Shown: one piece after another, positions 10,401 through 21,065 of the stretch | How the letters are laid out: every line of letters begins with the position of its first letter | Position numbering within the stretch: position 1 is the stretch's first letter | Assembly: GCA_964058805.1 (NCBI GenBank) | Contig: CAXKVV010001702.1 | Location: forward strand, 1 to 33,940 | DNA: 33,940 nt | Origin: Schoenoplectus triqueter | Taxonomy: Eukaryota > Streptophyta > Magnoliopsida > Poales > Cyperaceae | Direction: 5' to 3' | The notes under the pieces: model-generated | What the model saw: only the letters and a program-made list of their open reading frames with translations | The model's database searches: none | Told to the model about the DNA's origin: nothing | Program-made: the position numbers and the translations under genes

Positions 10401-13037
10401 TTCGACCTTTTTAGGAGCGTCAAATGGTGGAATGCTGCCCTCACCGTGCTCTGGATCAGTTGTCTGCGAGGAGTCCAGAGCTGCCAGCGGGTCGCATATC
10501 TCTGTCGGCGGGTCGTTGGGGTTACCAGACGGGTCGCAGACATTGGTACTGACAGCTGAAACATGCGCGTCTCCTTCTGCTGAAACATGGACTACCGTTG
10601 CGCAACGCGACATGTCCGAGTCCATAACCTCCTGAAATTGAGAGAAGAAGTCAGAATGATACCTTAGTGGATCGTGTTGTCGCTCGAGGAAGCCTTCTTG
10701 CACTTCTTGGACCACCTCATCAATGATGTCTACTTGGTAGCATTCGTCGGGGATGTCGGGATACTTCATCGCTTTATCGACTTGGAACTGCACCTTTTCT
10801 CCCCCGACGGTCATGGTTAGCGTGCCTTGGTATGTGTCAAATACTGTTCGGGCAGTTCTAAGGAAGGGGCGACCGAGGATGATCGGTACCTCCTTGTCTT
10901 CTTTCATGTCCACAACCACGAAATCTCCTGGCACAAAGAATTTCCCAACTTGCACAGGCACGTCCTCCACTACCCCCAATGGCAGACGCGTAGAAGAGTC
11001 TGCAAGCTGCAAAGTCATACGGGTGGCCTTGAGCTCGCCCACACCAATCCTTTTAAAGACGGTGTGAGGCATAAGACTCACGCTCGCACCCAAATCACAT
11101 AGAGCCTTTTTGATTACAGCTTTACCAATGGTACAAGGGATAGTAAACTTACCCGGATCGCCAAGCTTTGGAGGTAGCTCATGACTCACGACTGCGCTGC
11201 ATTCCAGGTTGAGTTGCACGCTGCTGCAATCCTTCAAACTCCTCTTGTTTGACAAGAGATCCTTCAAGAACTTGGCATACGTAGGCATCTGTGCAAGAGC
11301 ATCAGTAAAAGGAATAGTAATAGAAAGTTGTTTCAATACCTCCATGAATTTCGAGTATTGCTCCTCTAATCGGTGCTTGGCAAGCCTCTGCGGAAATGGA
11401 ACTGGTGGCCTGTAAGGTTGCTGCACCTTGACTGGTTTTGGTTTTTCCGTCCCCAACACATGCAAATTGTCCTCGGAATTCGGGGTGGATTTCTCTGTCT
11501 GTGGCTTTGTATGCGAGTCGTCTACAACTGTCTGTGATTCGTTCAACACTGCTTCAGCCACTGTCGACTGGTCGATCACTGCTCTGTCAGGCTTCTGTGC
11601 AACTGTTAGCGGGTCGCATACCACACCCAACGGGTCGCGCACCTCTGTTTCAGCCTCTGGAACAGCGGGTGATTGTGCAGGATCAGATGTTGTCGGAACC
11701 ACCTCGGGGTTCGTGGGACCAGCGTAAGACTTGCCGCTCCGTAGGACATGAACAGACTTGCAATCCCCCGATGGATTTGGCGTCGGTTTTGTTGGCAACT
11801 TTGGTGCCTCAGAGGAGGATCCATTGGTTTGAGCTTCTCGGATCTTTTGTAGCTCCTCAAGAATTATCATGTTCACCTTGCCTTGCTCTTGCATAAAGCT
11901 CTTGAATTCTTGGTTGAGCTGGACTTGCCCCGAAGTAAATGGTGGGCGGTTGCTGTTGCCTTGGTTAGGCCCGTGGTTTTGATACCTTGGAGGGTTGTTG
12001 TTGCCAGATTGCCCAAAATGAGGACGGTCAGGGTTTTCCTTCCAATATTGTCGGTCTGTGGAATCCCTAGAGTAGGATTGACTGAACGGTGGCTTAGGGA
12101 AGTAGGAAGGCATGCTATTTAGAGAATTTACTTCCTTTTCGGTCGTCCTTTGGGGGCAGTCGGCGTAGACATGTCCCTCGTCACCACATAGTTCACAGCT
12201 CGGTGTTTCGACGGCCTTAGCGGTTGCTGCCTGCTTGTTGAGTTGTGATTGTAGTGCGTTTAACTTGGCTTCCAGAGCTATGTACTTGTCAACTTCGTAT
12301 CTCCCTCCTCCAGAAGCTCGGACGTCATCTTTATATGACCATTGGTGCTGAAGAGCAAGTCTAGCGAAGAGTTCGAGTGCCTCCTCGGGAGGAATGTGTA
12401 TAACTGATCCACCTGCAGCAGTATTAGCAATAAAGCGGTCATTATCAGATAACCCTTTCATGAATGACTCTACTAACATCCAATCGGGCACATTATGATG
12501 GGGACAAGACAATAAGAGTTGGTTGTATCTGTCCCAAGCTTCACCAAGTGATTCATCAGGCCTTTGACTAAATGCGTTAATTTGGGCTCTAATTTTAGCG
12601 GTTTTTCTATGTGGAAAGTATTTAGTCAAGAAGAGATTAGACATGTTGGCCCAGGTACCAACTGAGCCTCGAGGAAGAGAATTAAACCAAGCGAGTGTCT
12701 TGTCCCTCAGAGAGAAAGAGAACAAGTGCAATCGAACGTAGTCTTCCGGCGCGTCACCTCGTCTCACGGTATCACAGACTTGAAGGAAACGGTAGAGGTG
12801 GTCGTGCGGATTCTCATGCTCCATCCCGTGGAATGTGTTCTGTTGAATTATGTTGATGAGACTGGAGTTAAGATGTGGTTGTTCTCCTTGAAATGTCGGA
12901 AGAACAATTGGACCTCGCGCGTCGTCCGCTCGCGGGACGTGGTAGTCCATCAGAGTACGTCGCACGTCCCTCTGAAGTCGGAGTTGTGCTAACTCGGCCT
13001 CAAGGCGAGCCTTTTCTTCCTCCCAGTTCTCCGCCAT
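7488..13037 (-). CDS. Gag-pol polyprotein of the Athila-type retrotransposon
   Basis: A single uninterrupted 1849-codon frame. Domains in order: retrotransposon gag/capsid (about residues 50-235); CCHC zinc knuckle C281-C294; a linker built from VCDP-type repeats (about 460-520); aspartic protease with D648 in CDLGAS; a second repeat-bearing linker (about 830-870); reverse transcriptase (about 960-1175) with FMDD at 1123-1126; RNase H (about 1265-1395) with D1272 and D1338; integrase zinc finger H1484, H1491, C1522, C1525; integrase core D1554, D1613, E1649 (35 residues between the last two); and a C-terminal region after about 1760. It would make the capsid and the enzymes for reverse transcription and integration. 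Gag and pol share one frame, so no frameshift is needed. The start at 13037 lies about 200 nt after the primer site and fits a short leader. No inactivating change is visible. Confidence 0.96.
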   Translation of the reverse strand: MAENWEEEKARLEAELAQLRLQRDVRRTLMDYHVPRADDARGPIVLPTFQGEQPHLNSSLINIIQQNTFHGMEHENPHDHLYRFLQVCDTVRRGDAPEDYVRLHLFSFSLRDKTLAWFNSLPRGSVGTWANMSNLFLTKYFPHRKTAKIRAQINAFSQRPDESLGEAWDRYNQLLLSCPHHNVPDWMLVESFMKGLSDNDRFIANTAAGGSVIHIPPEEALELFARLALQHQWSYKDDVRASGGGRYEVDKYIALEAKLNALQSQLNKQAATAKAVETPSCELCGDEGHVYADCPQRTTEKEVNSLNSMPSYFPKPPFSQSYSRDSTDRQYWKENPDRPHFGQSGNNNPPRYQNHGPNQGNSNRPPFTSGQVQLNQEFKSFMQEQGKVNMIILEELQKIREAQTNGSSSEAPKLPTKPTPNPSGDCKSVHVLRSGKSYAGPTNPEVVPTTSDPAQSPAVPEAETEVRDPLGVVCDPLTVAQKPDRAVIDQSTVAEAVLNESQTVVDDSHTKPQTEKSTPNSEDNLHVLGTEKPKPVKVQQPYRPPVPFPQRLAKHRLEEQYSKFMEVLKQLSITIPFTDALAQMPTYAKFLKDLLSNKRSLKDCSSVQLNLECSAVVSHELPPKLGDPGKFTIPCTIGKAVIKKALCDLGASVSLMPHTVFKRIGVGELKATRMTLQLADSSTRLPLGVVEDVPVQVGKFFVPGDFVVVDMKEDKEVPIILGRPFLRTARTVFDTYQGTLTMTVGGEKVQFQVDKAMKYPDIPDECYQVDIIDEVVQEVQEGFLERQHDPLRYHSDFFSQFQEVMDSDMSRCATVVHVSAEGDAHVSAVSTNVCDPSGNPNDPPTEICDPLAALDSSQTTDPEHGEGSIPPFDAPKKVELKPLPDNLRYEFLDEEKSFPVIVGAQLSPDETNKLLEKLRLHRGAIGYSIHDIKGLSPAICEHRIHLEDDHKPSVQHQRRLNPVLQDVVKKEILKLCEADIIFSISDSKWVSPIHVVPKKGGHTVVQNEKGEMVQMRPTTGWRMCIDYRKLNAATRKDHFPLPFVDQMLERLARHSHFCYLDGYSGFFQIPIHLADMEKTTFTCPYGTFAYRRMPFGLCNAPATFQRAMMGIFSAYIEKEVEIFMDDFSVVGTSFNSSLENLCKVLQRCEETNLVLNWEKCHFMVEEGIVLGHKVSGKGIEVDKAKIEVIEQMCVPKTVKDVRSFLGHYGFYRRFIQDFARIAKPLTNLLIKDNEFDFSDECVKSFVRLKKALVSAPILQPPEWSQPFEIMCDASDYAVGAVLGQKKDKKPVAICYASKVLDSAQANYTTTEKELLAVVYALEKFRAYLVGSQIIVYTDHAALRYLLAKKDAKPRLIRWILLLQEFDIEIQDKKGSENSVADHLSRLHWEGEEKDRVPIDDSIPGERLYAIGTRTTSTPWYADFANFHCSGVIPEDMTYQQRKKFKADAKHYIWEEPFLFKVGIDGMIRRCVPKEEVHSILFHCHSSAYGGHTSSSRTAAKVLQSGFFWPTIFKDAHAFVQSCDECQRTGNISRRNEMPQQPILEVEIFDVWGIDFMGPYPSSKGNEHILVAVDYVSKWVEALACAKADSNSVKRLFKDVIFPRFGVPRVVISDGGKHFINRQFEQLLKRHGVTHKVSTPYHPQTNGQVEVSNRQIKAILEKTVSVTRKDWAFKLNDALWAYRTAFKTPLGMSPFMLVYGKPCHLPVEIAHKAYRATRTLNMELQAAGEKRILDLHELEEMRLQAYENARIYKERTKKVHDERISRRIFKEGDLVLLFNSRLRLFPGKLKSRWSGPFTVRKVYPFGAVDISGKDGRIFKVNGQQLKTYIADQNNDERLSLDLSEPIPAET
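10478..10550. repeat. Dispersed CGGGTCGCA repeats inside pol (linker after protease)
   Basis: Three CGGGTCG motifs occur here in the segment coding for the variable linker between protease and reverse transcriptase. The segment 10488-10517 matches the reverse complement of 1362-1391 in the LTR at 28 of 30 positions. Confidence 0.8.
11500..11655. repeat. Dispersed CGGGTCGC-type repeats inside pol (linker before protease)
   Basis: CGAGTCG, TGGTCGATC, GCGGGTCGCATAC and ACGGGTCGCGCAC motifs are spaced at about 20-45 nt. They encode recurring VxDP/VCDP-like residues in the Gag-to-protease linker. Confidence 0.7.
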
Positions 13038-13236
13038 GGTGGTAGAAAAAGAAGAGGTGTCTGAATCGGTTGATGCAATCGGGTTCGGGAACCGGCGTCC
13101 ACTCCTTAGGTTGTAATCTCCAACCGTAGGGAATCGGTCCAGTTTAGTTCACTTGAAATAGACAAAGATGAGAGGAAGAAGAAAGTTAGGACTAAAAAAA
13201 AGGAAACTAAAGACGAGTTTAGAAATAAATACACCG

Positions 13237-13254
13237 TCCCCGGCAACGGCGCCA
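13237..13254 (-). other. Primer-binding site, tRNA-Asp type
   Basis: The minus strand reads TGGCGCCGTTGCCGGGGA, complementary to the 3' end of plant tRNA-Asp. It lies 3 nt inside the 5' LTR, where minus-strand DNA synthesis starts. Confidence 0.9.
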
Positions 13255-13589
13255 ATTTGATGTCGGGTTGTTTTGTATCAAATACTATTTATACTTTCCT
13301 AATCCCAGTTTTACGTCGCACCAAACGACGGTCAATTGCAGATCAGGGTCGAACCACAGAGACGGGACTTACTTCTAAACCGACTTTAATTTGGACTCGA
13401 AAACTATTTTTGGTATTTTTGTATAAAATGGGGGGTTGTAAGCAATTGTTTTGATCAAGGAATCCTAAGTAATTAAAAGACAATTAAAAATAGAGAGTAA
13501 ACAAGTGCAAATAAAATTTTGGTTTTAAACTTAACTATAAAAGGTATTCCTAGGGAGTTCGAGATCAATTGTTGCTCTGGATCAATGGT

Positions 13590-13825
13590 CAACTACCCGT
13601 TCACTACAATGAACGACCCGCCGACATAGGTATGCGACCCGTTCAGTGTCCTGAACGACTCGCAGAGGGCATGCTAGGTAAACAATACCGATATTTGCAG
13701 GGCATTCAGTGTCCTAAACTACCTGCAGACATTGGTCTTATCGCTGTTCAACAGCGCTGACAGATGGTCAACTACCCGTTCAGTGTCCTGAACGACCAGT
13801 TGACATCTGCCAGACAGCCGTCAAA
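13590..13825. repeat. Cluster of four hairpin-bearing ACCCGTTCA repeats in the 5' LTR
   Basis: Copy of the 1340-1575 cluster, with one G/A difference near 13740. It lies in the inferred transcribed leader (R-U5) of the genomic RNA. Confidence 0.8.
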
Positions 13826-14468
13826 CCAATTAACATAGGCTTCTATCGTGTATTATGAATGTTCAATGAAACTAATGGTCAGATTGACTCCTCAACTTTC
13901 GTGTGTTGGACTTTATAATGTTATTAGTTCATTAAAACATTTCTAGGATTATGACTAACCATAAATCAACTTGTTTTATAACTAAGTTCCGTTAATACCG
14001 TCGTATAATGCAATTTCCCCTCTCGGGTACTTATGGATCCGAAGATCAACTCAAGCAATGCATAAAATAAAGGTTGGTCAGTTGATATTAACAACCACAC
14101 CGAACTTGGCCTTCGTCCGCGGGTTTACCATACAAAACAACAATCAATTCATGCAAAGATATTATTAACGTGCAACAAGTTGAACATAATACAACAATAA
14201 AAACGTAGCATAATCATCAATCCATTCACAACAATCTACCCTAATCCCTAAGAACAAGTAAACTACTCAGTCATGACAAAAGAACACAAAGAAAAGTAAA
14301 GAAAATAAGAGATCATGTTGATAAAACCGAAGATCTCAAGATGAGCGAGGTGCTGTCTTCGTGGTCGAATTTCTCTCGAAATTCGTGCTCTCCAAGGTTG
14401 GTAGCCGCCTCCAATCTCTTCCCTTGAAACCCTACAAGATCCTCCTCCGAATCCCTGCAGAAACTCTC

Positions 14469-14478
14469 CTTTTATAAG
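14469..14478 (-). promoter_or_regulatory. TATA box of the 5' LTR promoter
   Basis: CTTATAAAAG on the minus strand. Transcription would start about 30 nt further at roughly 14440, giving a leader of about 1.4 kb before gag. Confidence 0.6.
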
Positions 14479-15824
14479 CCACAAAACGCGTCTCCAAAAC
14501 AGATCTTCAGCAGATTTCCTTCCAAAACTGGGCAGGGCCTTCAGCTACCCGTTGACAATGGTGAACGACTCGTTGGGTATTGTTCTGCCACGTAAAATCA
14601 GATGCAGCCATTTACATTGATGTATGCCAATACCTGAGTGTCTGGTGGTGCAAATCCAATTTGGACGACCCATTGGTAATTATGAGCGACTCGCATACAT
14701 CAATGTTCCAATGTGGAACTACTCGCCTGCCTCTGCAAACACTGCTGAACTGATCGCAGACAATGGTAGACGACCCGTTGACCTCTGCTCAGGGCCTCTA
14801 CATGACATCCCGCCTTCCGAAGCACTTTTTCAGTTGTCGGTTTTACTTGGCCAACTGTACAAACCAAGGGACGACTGTTTGGGGAACACCCAGGACAATC
14901 CCGCAACCACGTTCATCCGTTGTTTTGCCAGGTCAGATGAACTCAACCTAGGTCACGACATTTCTGGCACTTCACAACTAGCCATATGTGGAATCTTCCT
15001 GACTCTCAATGATTGGAAGTGAAAAGTGGATGTGTACGTGTTTTTGTGGACTCTCACAAGTCACTCCGCTAGGCACTTTGTGTGCTTTGGTAGACTCACT
15101 TTTCTCTCAATATCACTCTCAACTGGTGTTTAGTGTGTGTATGGTAAGACTTTCACCATTCTCGTTGTTTTGACGCAAGCGCCAGGCACAACGAGTAGTC
15201 CTTTGTTCTGACCCCTCCAAGATCACACGAAGTGAACTCATCTTTGGGCGTGTAGTGCTTTTTCTTGGATATAACACCAAACACCAAAGGATTTAGCAAA
15301 AAGCCGGGTTCCCTTGTGACCCAATGGAACCTGTGAGGGACAAGCGCCAAACCCTGTCCGTTCTAATTATTCCCGGTCGGAATGGACAACACCGGGGCCG
15401 CGTCTTTCGACACACGCGGCTATGCCTTTCTGTGGAACTCAGATGTTTCATTTAAAGTGGGTGAAGTGTGTATCAGTGCACATATATGTGGAATCTCACA
15501 TCTCTCCAATAATTTGTGCCTTTGGCATTTTGGTAGATCTCACATTTCACTCATTATTCCACTCAATTGGTGCGTGTTGGTAAGTTTCACCATGGTGAGT
15601 TTCCCCATTTAGATAAGTTCAAGAAACACGTACCAGAAAGGCAGGAAAGTGCTCCAAAAATCGGGATTTCATAATATTTCGAATCTGCAAGTCAAGAAAG
15701 AGGTACAACACGACAAATGCAATGATATGCCCTAAATTATAATTAATTGGACCAATAAAGCTTAAGTTTATACCAAAAGATACGGTTTTACCCTAAAGAA
15801 TATGTGTGTAAAATACACACATCA

Positions 15825-15829
15825 TCCCA
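15825..15829. repeat. Target-site duplication, right copy (TCCCA)
   Basis: Exact match to 1004-1008. It belongs to the copia coding frame. Confidence 0.95.
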
Positions 15830-16976
15830 TCTTTCAACTTAATCAAAATGTTACCTTCACCTTCTACACGCACTTTGAGGCATCACCAAAAGAAACATGG
15901 TCATTTGCTATTTCCTTCAATTCGGTGAACATATGCTTGTAGCCGCACATGTGATTGCTTGCACCCGTGTCAAGGTACTAAACATTCTCCTTCTCGGGAC
16001 CGTTCTCCTTGTTAGCCAATAACACCACATCATTATTCTCGACTTCCTCCTTGGCTACAAAATTAGCATTCTCCTCCACCTTCTTCTCGGAATAACATTC
16101 ACTTGCATAATGACCATATTTACCACAATTATAACAATCAACATTATACCTATTTGATCGGCCGCCTCTTCCACGACCGCGTCCTCTACCGCGTGTATAG
16201 TTGTTCTTGTTGTTACTTCTTTCATCATTTTCACCTTGTCCACGACCTTCTCCTCGTCCTTGGCCGCGCCCACGGCCTCGACATCGGCCTCCTTTGTCGT
16301 TTCCCTTTTGATTAAAGGAAAATCTTGTTTGCAATGCTTGATCCACCGGCTCTTGTTGGCTTCTCTTCATTCTTTCCTCATGTGCTAACAAAGACCCATT
16401 CAACTCATCAACCGTCATGGACTCAAGGTCCTTCGATTCTTCAATTGCCACCATAATATGGTTGAATTTCGGATTGAGAGATCGCAAAATCTTCTCTATT
16501 ACTCTCACATCTTCTATTTTTTCACCAAGCCTCTTCATTTGATTGACCACCGCCAATACTCGCGTGAAGTAGTCTCCTATCAACTCACTCTCCTTCATCA
16601 CAATCGACTCAAACTCGGCTCTTAAAGTTTGAAGCCGCACCTTCTTCACTTTTTCAGCTCCAATCACCGAATTTCTTAGAATCTCCCATGCATCTTTTGC
16701 TCGCGTCTCATTGGCAATTTTCTCGAACATGTTGTCATCCACACCTTGATGAATGATACTTAGAGCGCGTTGATCGTCTTTTCTCTTCTTTTGCAACGTC
16801 GCTATTTGAGCCACCGTAAGAATGGTCTCGTCTTCGGAGGTTTCGTATCCCTTCTCGACAATGTCCCACAAGCCATGAGCGCCAATGATAGCCTTCATTC
16901 GCAGCGACCATTTATCATAATTGGTTTTGGTTAGAACTGGATATTGGAAGGAAATATTTGAGATTTTTGTGGTCAT
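15825..16976 (-). pseudogene. Ty1/copia gag and start of protease (disrupted)
   Basis: Starting at the ATG at 16976, 332 codons encode a copia Gag of the UBN2 type: an N-terminal region with [15 protein letters not shown], then the capsid region, an Arg/Gly-rich stretch (about residues 228-275) and a CCHC knuckle [18 protein letters not shown] at 15978-15980 ends the frame where relatives have tryptophan, directly before YLDTGASNHMCG, the active site of the copia aspartic protease. A G-to-A change would explain it. Past the stop the same frame stays open to 15825 and resumes at 1008 on the far side of the nested element. The RNA-binding Gag would form the particle, but the protein cannot now be completed. 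Confidence 0.93.
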
Positions 16977-16985
16977 TTGAACCTT

Positions 16986-16997
16986 GCTTTGATACCA
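16986..16997 (-). other. Primer-binding site of the copia element, initiator tRNA-Met type
   Basis: TGGTATCAAAGC on the minus strand, one base off the common copia primer site TGGTATCAGAGC. It lies 3 nt from the LTR end at 17001. Confidence 0.85.
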
Positions 16998-17000
16998 ATT

Positions 17001-17462
17001 TGATAGAATTAGAGGTTGTTAGATAAATGAGAAAAGATAAGAGAAAGGTGGATAAAAATAAGCAAATACTTTCTATTGACTCTTATAACTTTTTTTCTTA
17101 CAAAACAACATAATACAACTCTTTATATAGACTAAACATCTAAGAAGACTCTAGAAATTCGTAATAAAAACATATAATAAAAACAGAATTCTAAACAGCA
17201 CACTTTCAGCTGACCTCTGTCCACTAAAATCACCATAACTCTCTGTAGGGAACTCCAAACGACTTGAAATTTGAACCATTGGAAACTAGACTTTAATAGT
17301 TTTTCATCCGTAGGTTATACACTAAATTCCACATCAATTTGCCCCTTCAAATACTGTCATTAATCAGCCTTAAAATTCTGTCAAAGTGCTGAAGCCAAAG
17401 AGTCTCCCTTTATTTTCTAATTTATTTAACTTTAATACTAAAATTAAGTTTATCTTTTAACA
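17001..17462 (-). repeat. 5' LTR of the copia element (outer boundary uncertain)
   Basis: The inner end (plus strand TGATAG at 17001) is fixed by the primer site. A TATA box on the minus strand (TATATAAAG, about 17122-17131) supports a promoter. The outer end is set at a CA (17461-17462) that would give TGTTAAAAG as LTR start. It cannot be confirmed because the other LTR is outside the window. Confidence 0.6.
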
Positions 17463-18307
17463 TATATATGAATAATTTTGCCAGAATAAAAGAGCTCAAA
17501 CCAAGATTCTTAGATAATTGAGAGATTTATCAGGATATTTAATTCTAAACTCAATTCACTTTTTTATGTTCAAGCCGAGTTATGATGAACAAATGACATA
17601 TATATATTCCGCAGTGACCCAGCTGATCAACTCAGATACATATAGTAGGCATCCTTTGATATCTTGGCATTAGGAGGGAGGCTTTGCATCATCATTGAAC
17701 CAATGTTTAGTTGAAATTGTTTCTTTTGAGTCTGATAATAGATGGTCTTCTTCTCTTATTGCTAAGTCGTGTGGCGGTGCCGGATGGAGCGGCTCCTAGA
17801 AAACTCTTGAGGCACTCCACAGAATCTGAGCTATTATTTGAGTTCTGACATATCATCAACACACACGGTGGTACTGGTATCTATATGGGGGCGGAAGCAG
17901 AATCAAAGAATCGCGGGGGCAGGAGTAGGACCGATGGGCATCGGACGTTTTTTGGGTTCCATGAGCAAATTCACTCTGTAGAATCACATCCATCAAGCAG
18001 CAGCACGGTTAATTTATTATTATCGTTGAGAATTGTACAATGTAGACTGTGCATCGGACAAGACTAGGTCCGACGGGCTTCGGTCCCCCGCTCCCTTGGA
18101 GATGAAAAGGGAGGGAGCAGGACTGGAGAGAGGCCGAGCATTAGGAATTTTAATTTCTATCACTAGTAACTTATGTTATTCGCATATTTTTTCTAACTCA
18201 CTGAACAAGTTCAGTATCACATACATGTCCGATACGGAAGCACATCTGATACGGTGTAGGTGCGTATCCGATAAGCCATATTATTTATTTTGACCAGCGG
18301 ATTCAGT
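17463..18307. other. Intergenic DNA with an imperfect inverted repeat
   Basis: No supported gene. A GC-rich inverted repeat pairs about 17924-17946 (GGACCGATGGGCATCGGAC) with about 18065-18090 (GGTCCGACGGGCTTCGGTCC). The second arm runs into GC-rich sequence that also weakly matches outward of the first. It may be a decayed foldback or MITE. Confidence 0.45.
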
Positions 18308-18432
18308 CTTTGATACGTCTCGATACGTTCCGATACTTCTCGATACATCTTAGATATGCCTTGATGTGTCTCCGATACGTCTCCGATACGCTCTGATACA
18401 TCTCCAATACGTCACAATACGTCTTGAATATG
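18308..18432. repeat. Degenerate minisatellite, unit about 10-11 bp (CGATACGTCT)
   Basis: About a dozen imperfect units (GATACGTCTC, GATACGTTCC, GATACTTCTC, GATACATCTT) in a row. Related GATACGG/GTATCCGATA pieces occur at 18225-18280, and GCGGATGCGGCGATATGG is on the minus strand near 18624-18642. Such motifs are often seen near the ends of plant DNA transposons, which is an inference here. Confidence 0.7.
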
Positions 18433-20690
18433 ATCTAATTAGTTTTTTTATTTTATTCACTTTTAAGAAATTTTATCACGGACTTTTTTCTTTTTGTAAT
18501 CACTGACAAAATTATAAATCCATCTCAAATTCTTCAAGAAAAAATTATCACAATACAACAAATTATTTTTTATATATTATTATTATATATAACCACATCC
18601 ATACTTGTACTTTTTAATTTTTCCATATCGCCGCATCCGCACCCTTACAACACACCTAAATCACTAAGAAAAGCTATTTTATACTATTGACTTCCGAGCA
18701 TCCCCTCCACACACACAGACACACTATTTCACTTTTTTTTAATAAAAACACACTATTTTACGAGGCGCCCGGCATATATAATTAAGCAATAATTAATAAT
18801 TGACGAAGAGATATAAACTTATCATTTTTTTAAATCTTATTATGCAAGCGTGTTTATTAGTTCATTTATAGACGGGCAAATTTTACCTAGTTTGCAAATA
18901 GCGGCGGAGAAAAAATATACATAAATTAGGAATAAGAGGCATACATAATGTACGTCGAGAAACGAGAACCGTGCAGTTTTCTTTTAAAATGAATCTCCAT
19001 TATATGGATATAGCACGGTTTCCAGTGACAAGCTTGAGAGCTAATTACCAATCAGGATTCAATGATGTCAGTGTTGTCATTTCTCCTTTTTCTCTTAATA
19101 TTATTTTTTCCCTCTCTCATTCTTTAACGAGCTACACCATGTGGCATTGTGGCATGTGTCAAGCGCGCGTGCGGTCCACCCCTAGAGGTATCGGTACCTC
19201 AAAAGTTCCAAAAATGAAAATTATTAATTGATTCATAACACCAATGTTTTAGCTATGATGCATTTTTACAATCAATTACCGTTAACAGAGAAGTTCACAC
19301 ACCAGGATTAATTGTTTTTTTTCTTCTCGGTTTCAAGAATGGATTAGCGTACTCATGCCTTGCAATGGACTTTTTATTGAAATTTGTATATGTTTCTAAA
19401 ATCTCAGAGAAGAAATATTGTGCAAATTCAAAAAAGAGAGCGGCTATTATAACAATTGGCAAGAGTGGAACCAGAATTGGCAGATGAGGGGGCAAGGAGA
19501 ATTGGAGAGGCCGAAAGAGGATTAAGGAGGTTGAGTAGTGAGAAAGACAATCATATATATCAACAGTGTTATAATATTGATCATGATAGGTGCTGGGAGG
19601 CTTGGTGGAGGCTGGGAGATGAGGTGAGAAGTGATGAGAGGTAGTGAGGAGGCCGAGCAATCAAAGTCTGTGGGAGGCAGAAGCTGTGAGATGCAATGAG
19701 ATGTCGGGCAAGGCAGAGTTGGTGGGAGATAATAGCAAGTCGTCGGGCAAAGAGGAATCAGTGAGAGCAATAAGAGGTCCGACGAGATAGTCAGCGAGAT
19801 GTGGTGAAAAGACAAGGCGAGATGAAACCAGTGAGAAGCCGATGCAACATGAGATGATGAGAGGCAATGGAAAGGAGTTGGGAGATGAATCAAGACGAGG
19901 GGCGGCAATGGCTAATGGCGGCATGAGAGCAAATCTATATGGAGGCAGGGAACTAACCCTCCTGATTAGAATTTTTTTAAAAATAGACTTATATATATTC
20001 ACAACAATAAAAAAATTATGCTTATACTAAAGAAAAAATTTCGATTTTGATCCCCTAAAAAATTCAATTTTATCTCTTTACAATAAAAACTGTTTCCGCC
20101 TCTTAATATGTAGAACTTAACTCATCTAGGATTTCTCTTTCTCCTTTCATAAGCTCTTTTCTCTCTTTCGCAGTTGGTAATACATTCCAATATGATTCTA
20201 AGTTTCTAACTCAATAAGTGTTATATGATAAAATATTCAGATAGGCTTCAAACTTCTTCTCAAATGATAAAAATCACATTTATGTTGATGATATTCCTAC
20301 CTATACTGTTTCTATTATTTCATTCATTCAATTTATTAATAATATAAAAATTGCTTCTAGTATTCTATGCTCAACAAAATACATCTGATTATAGCTCATT
20401 TTTTCTAAAATTTCATTATCATTTTCTAAAAGGCTTAAAACTGCTAATACATAATAATTTTATTTACAAGCTCAAGATGATTCAACTGTATGCTATGCTA
20501 TGCAATGCAATCCTAAATTTGTTAAGAATGAACGATATGACTAATGATTGCCTCCATCAAGGATTAGAGTCTAGGACTTTCAATGGCATCTCTTTGCTTG
20601 TTTGTTTGATTTTTATGGTATCCGATAAGATAATATGGATAAGTTTTTATTTTTGTTAAGTCATCAAAAATGAATATGGATAAGAAAAAA
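18433..20690. other. Gene-poor intergenic stretch with a purine-rich segment
   Basis: No supported gene. At about 19440-19930 the plus strand is purine-rich, with recurring GATGAGA and GGCAAGG pieces. All three minus-strand frames are partly open there and encode Ser/Leu/Pro-rich text, which is compositional. The rest is AT-rich. Confidence 0.6.
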
Positions 20691-21065
20691 TTTTGTTAAC
20701 AATATGAGTAAGGAATTTCATTATCCATTATGTAAATATGTATATAATTAAATATATATAAATATAATTATTTTTTTAAATATATATAGTTAAATTATAT
20801 ATATATATAGTAATTGGTATATGTTTTTTACTACAAATGGCATGAAAAAATTATATGATTTTTATTTATCTAAAATATTATTTATTATTACACTTTATTA
20901 GTATATTTATTTAACATTATTTATTTATCTAAATTATATTATTTTTTAATTGAATTATTTTTAATTTTATCATTATCTATCGTTATATATACGTTATTCA
21001 AAAATTTTAACAGATAAGAGTAAAAAAAATTAATGAAAACAAATAAATAAAATAAAATAAAAATA
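20691..21065. other. Very AT-rich low-complexity DNA
   Basis: Nearly all A and T, with short ATAT runs and TTTATTTA-like words. No gene or ordered repeat seen. Confidence 0.7.

Larger units (their letters stand above)
1009..15824 (-). mobile_element. Complete Athila-type Ty3/gypsy LTR retrotransposon, nested in a copia element
   Basis: The element is 14,816 bp and reads on the minus strand. In element order: 5' LTR (13258-15824), tRNA-Asp primer site (13237-13254), gag-pol (7488-13037), spacer, small ORF (6576-6890), spacer, Athila ORF1/env-like ORF (4065-5441), 3' untranslated region, polypurine tract (3575-3583), 3' LTR (1009-3574). Termini are TGATG and CATCA, with TCCCA duplicated on both sides. 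By eye the LTRs differ at about 11 positions, ten of them transitions, plus one T-run indel, or roughly 0.4 percent. With commonly used plant rates this suggests an insertion a few hundred thousand years old or less. Both large frames are uninterrupted, so the copy may be autonomous. The single gag-pol frame, tRNA-Asp primer, large size and post-pol ORF fit the Athila lineage. Confidence 0.95.
13258..15824 (-). repeat. 5' LTR of the Athila-type element (right copy)
   Basis: A 2567-bp copy of 1009-3574 with the same TGATG and CATCA termini. Its U3 should hold the element's promoter. Differences from the other LTR are scattered and nearly all transitions, the pattern expected from deamination of methylated cytosines after insertion. 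Confidence 0.95.

Noticed and set aside
17640..17810. Plus-strand stretch that reads like an exon (SLNQCLVEIVSFESDNRW)
   Set aside because: Short, with stops on both sides, no family recognised and no splice context. Possibly a gene relic.
19295..20002. Three overlapping minus-strand frames of 113-128 codons
   Set aside because: All frames are open at once in a pyrimidine-rich stretch and encode low-complexity text; not gene-like.
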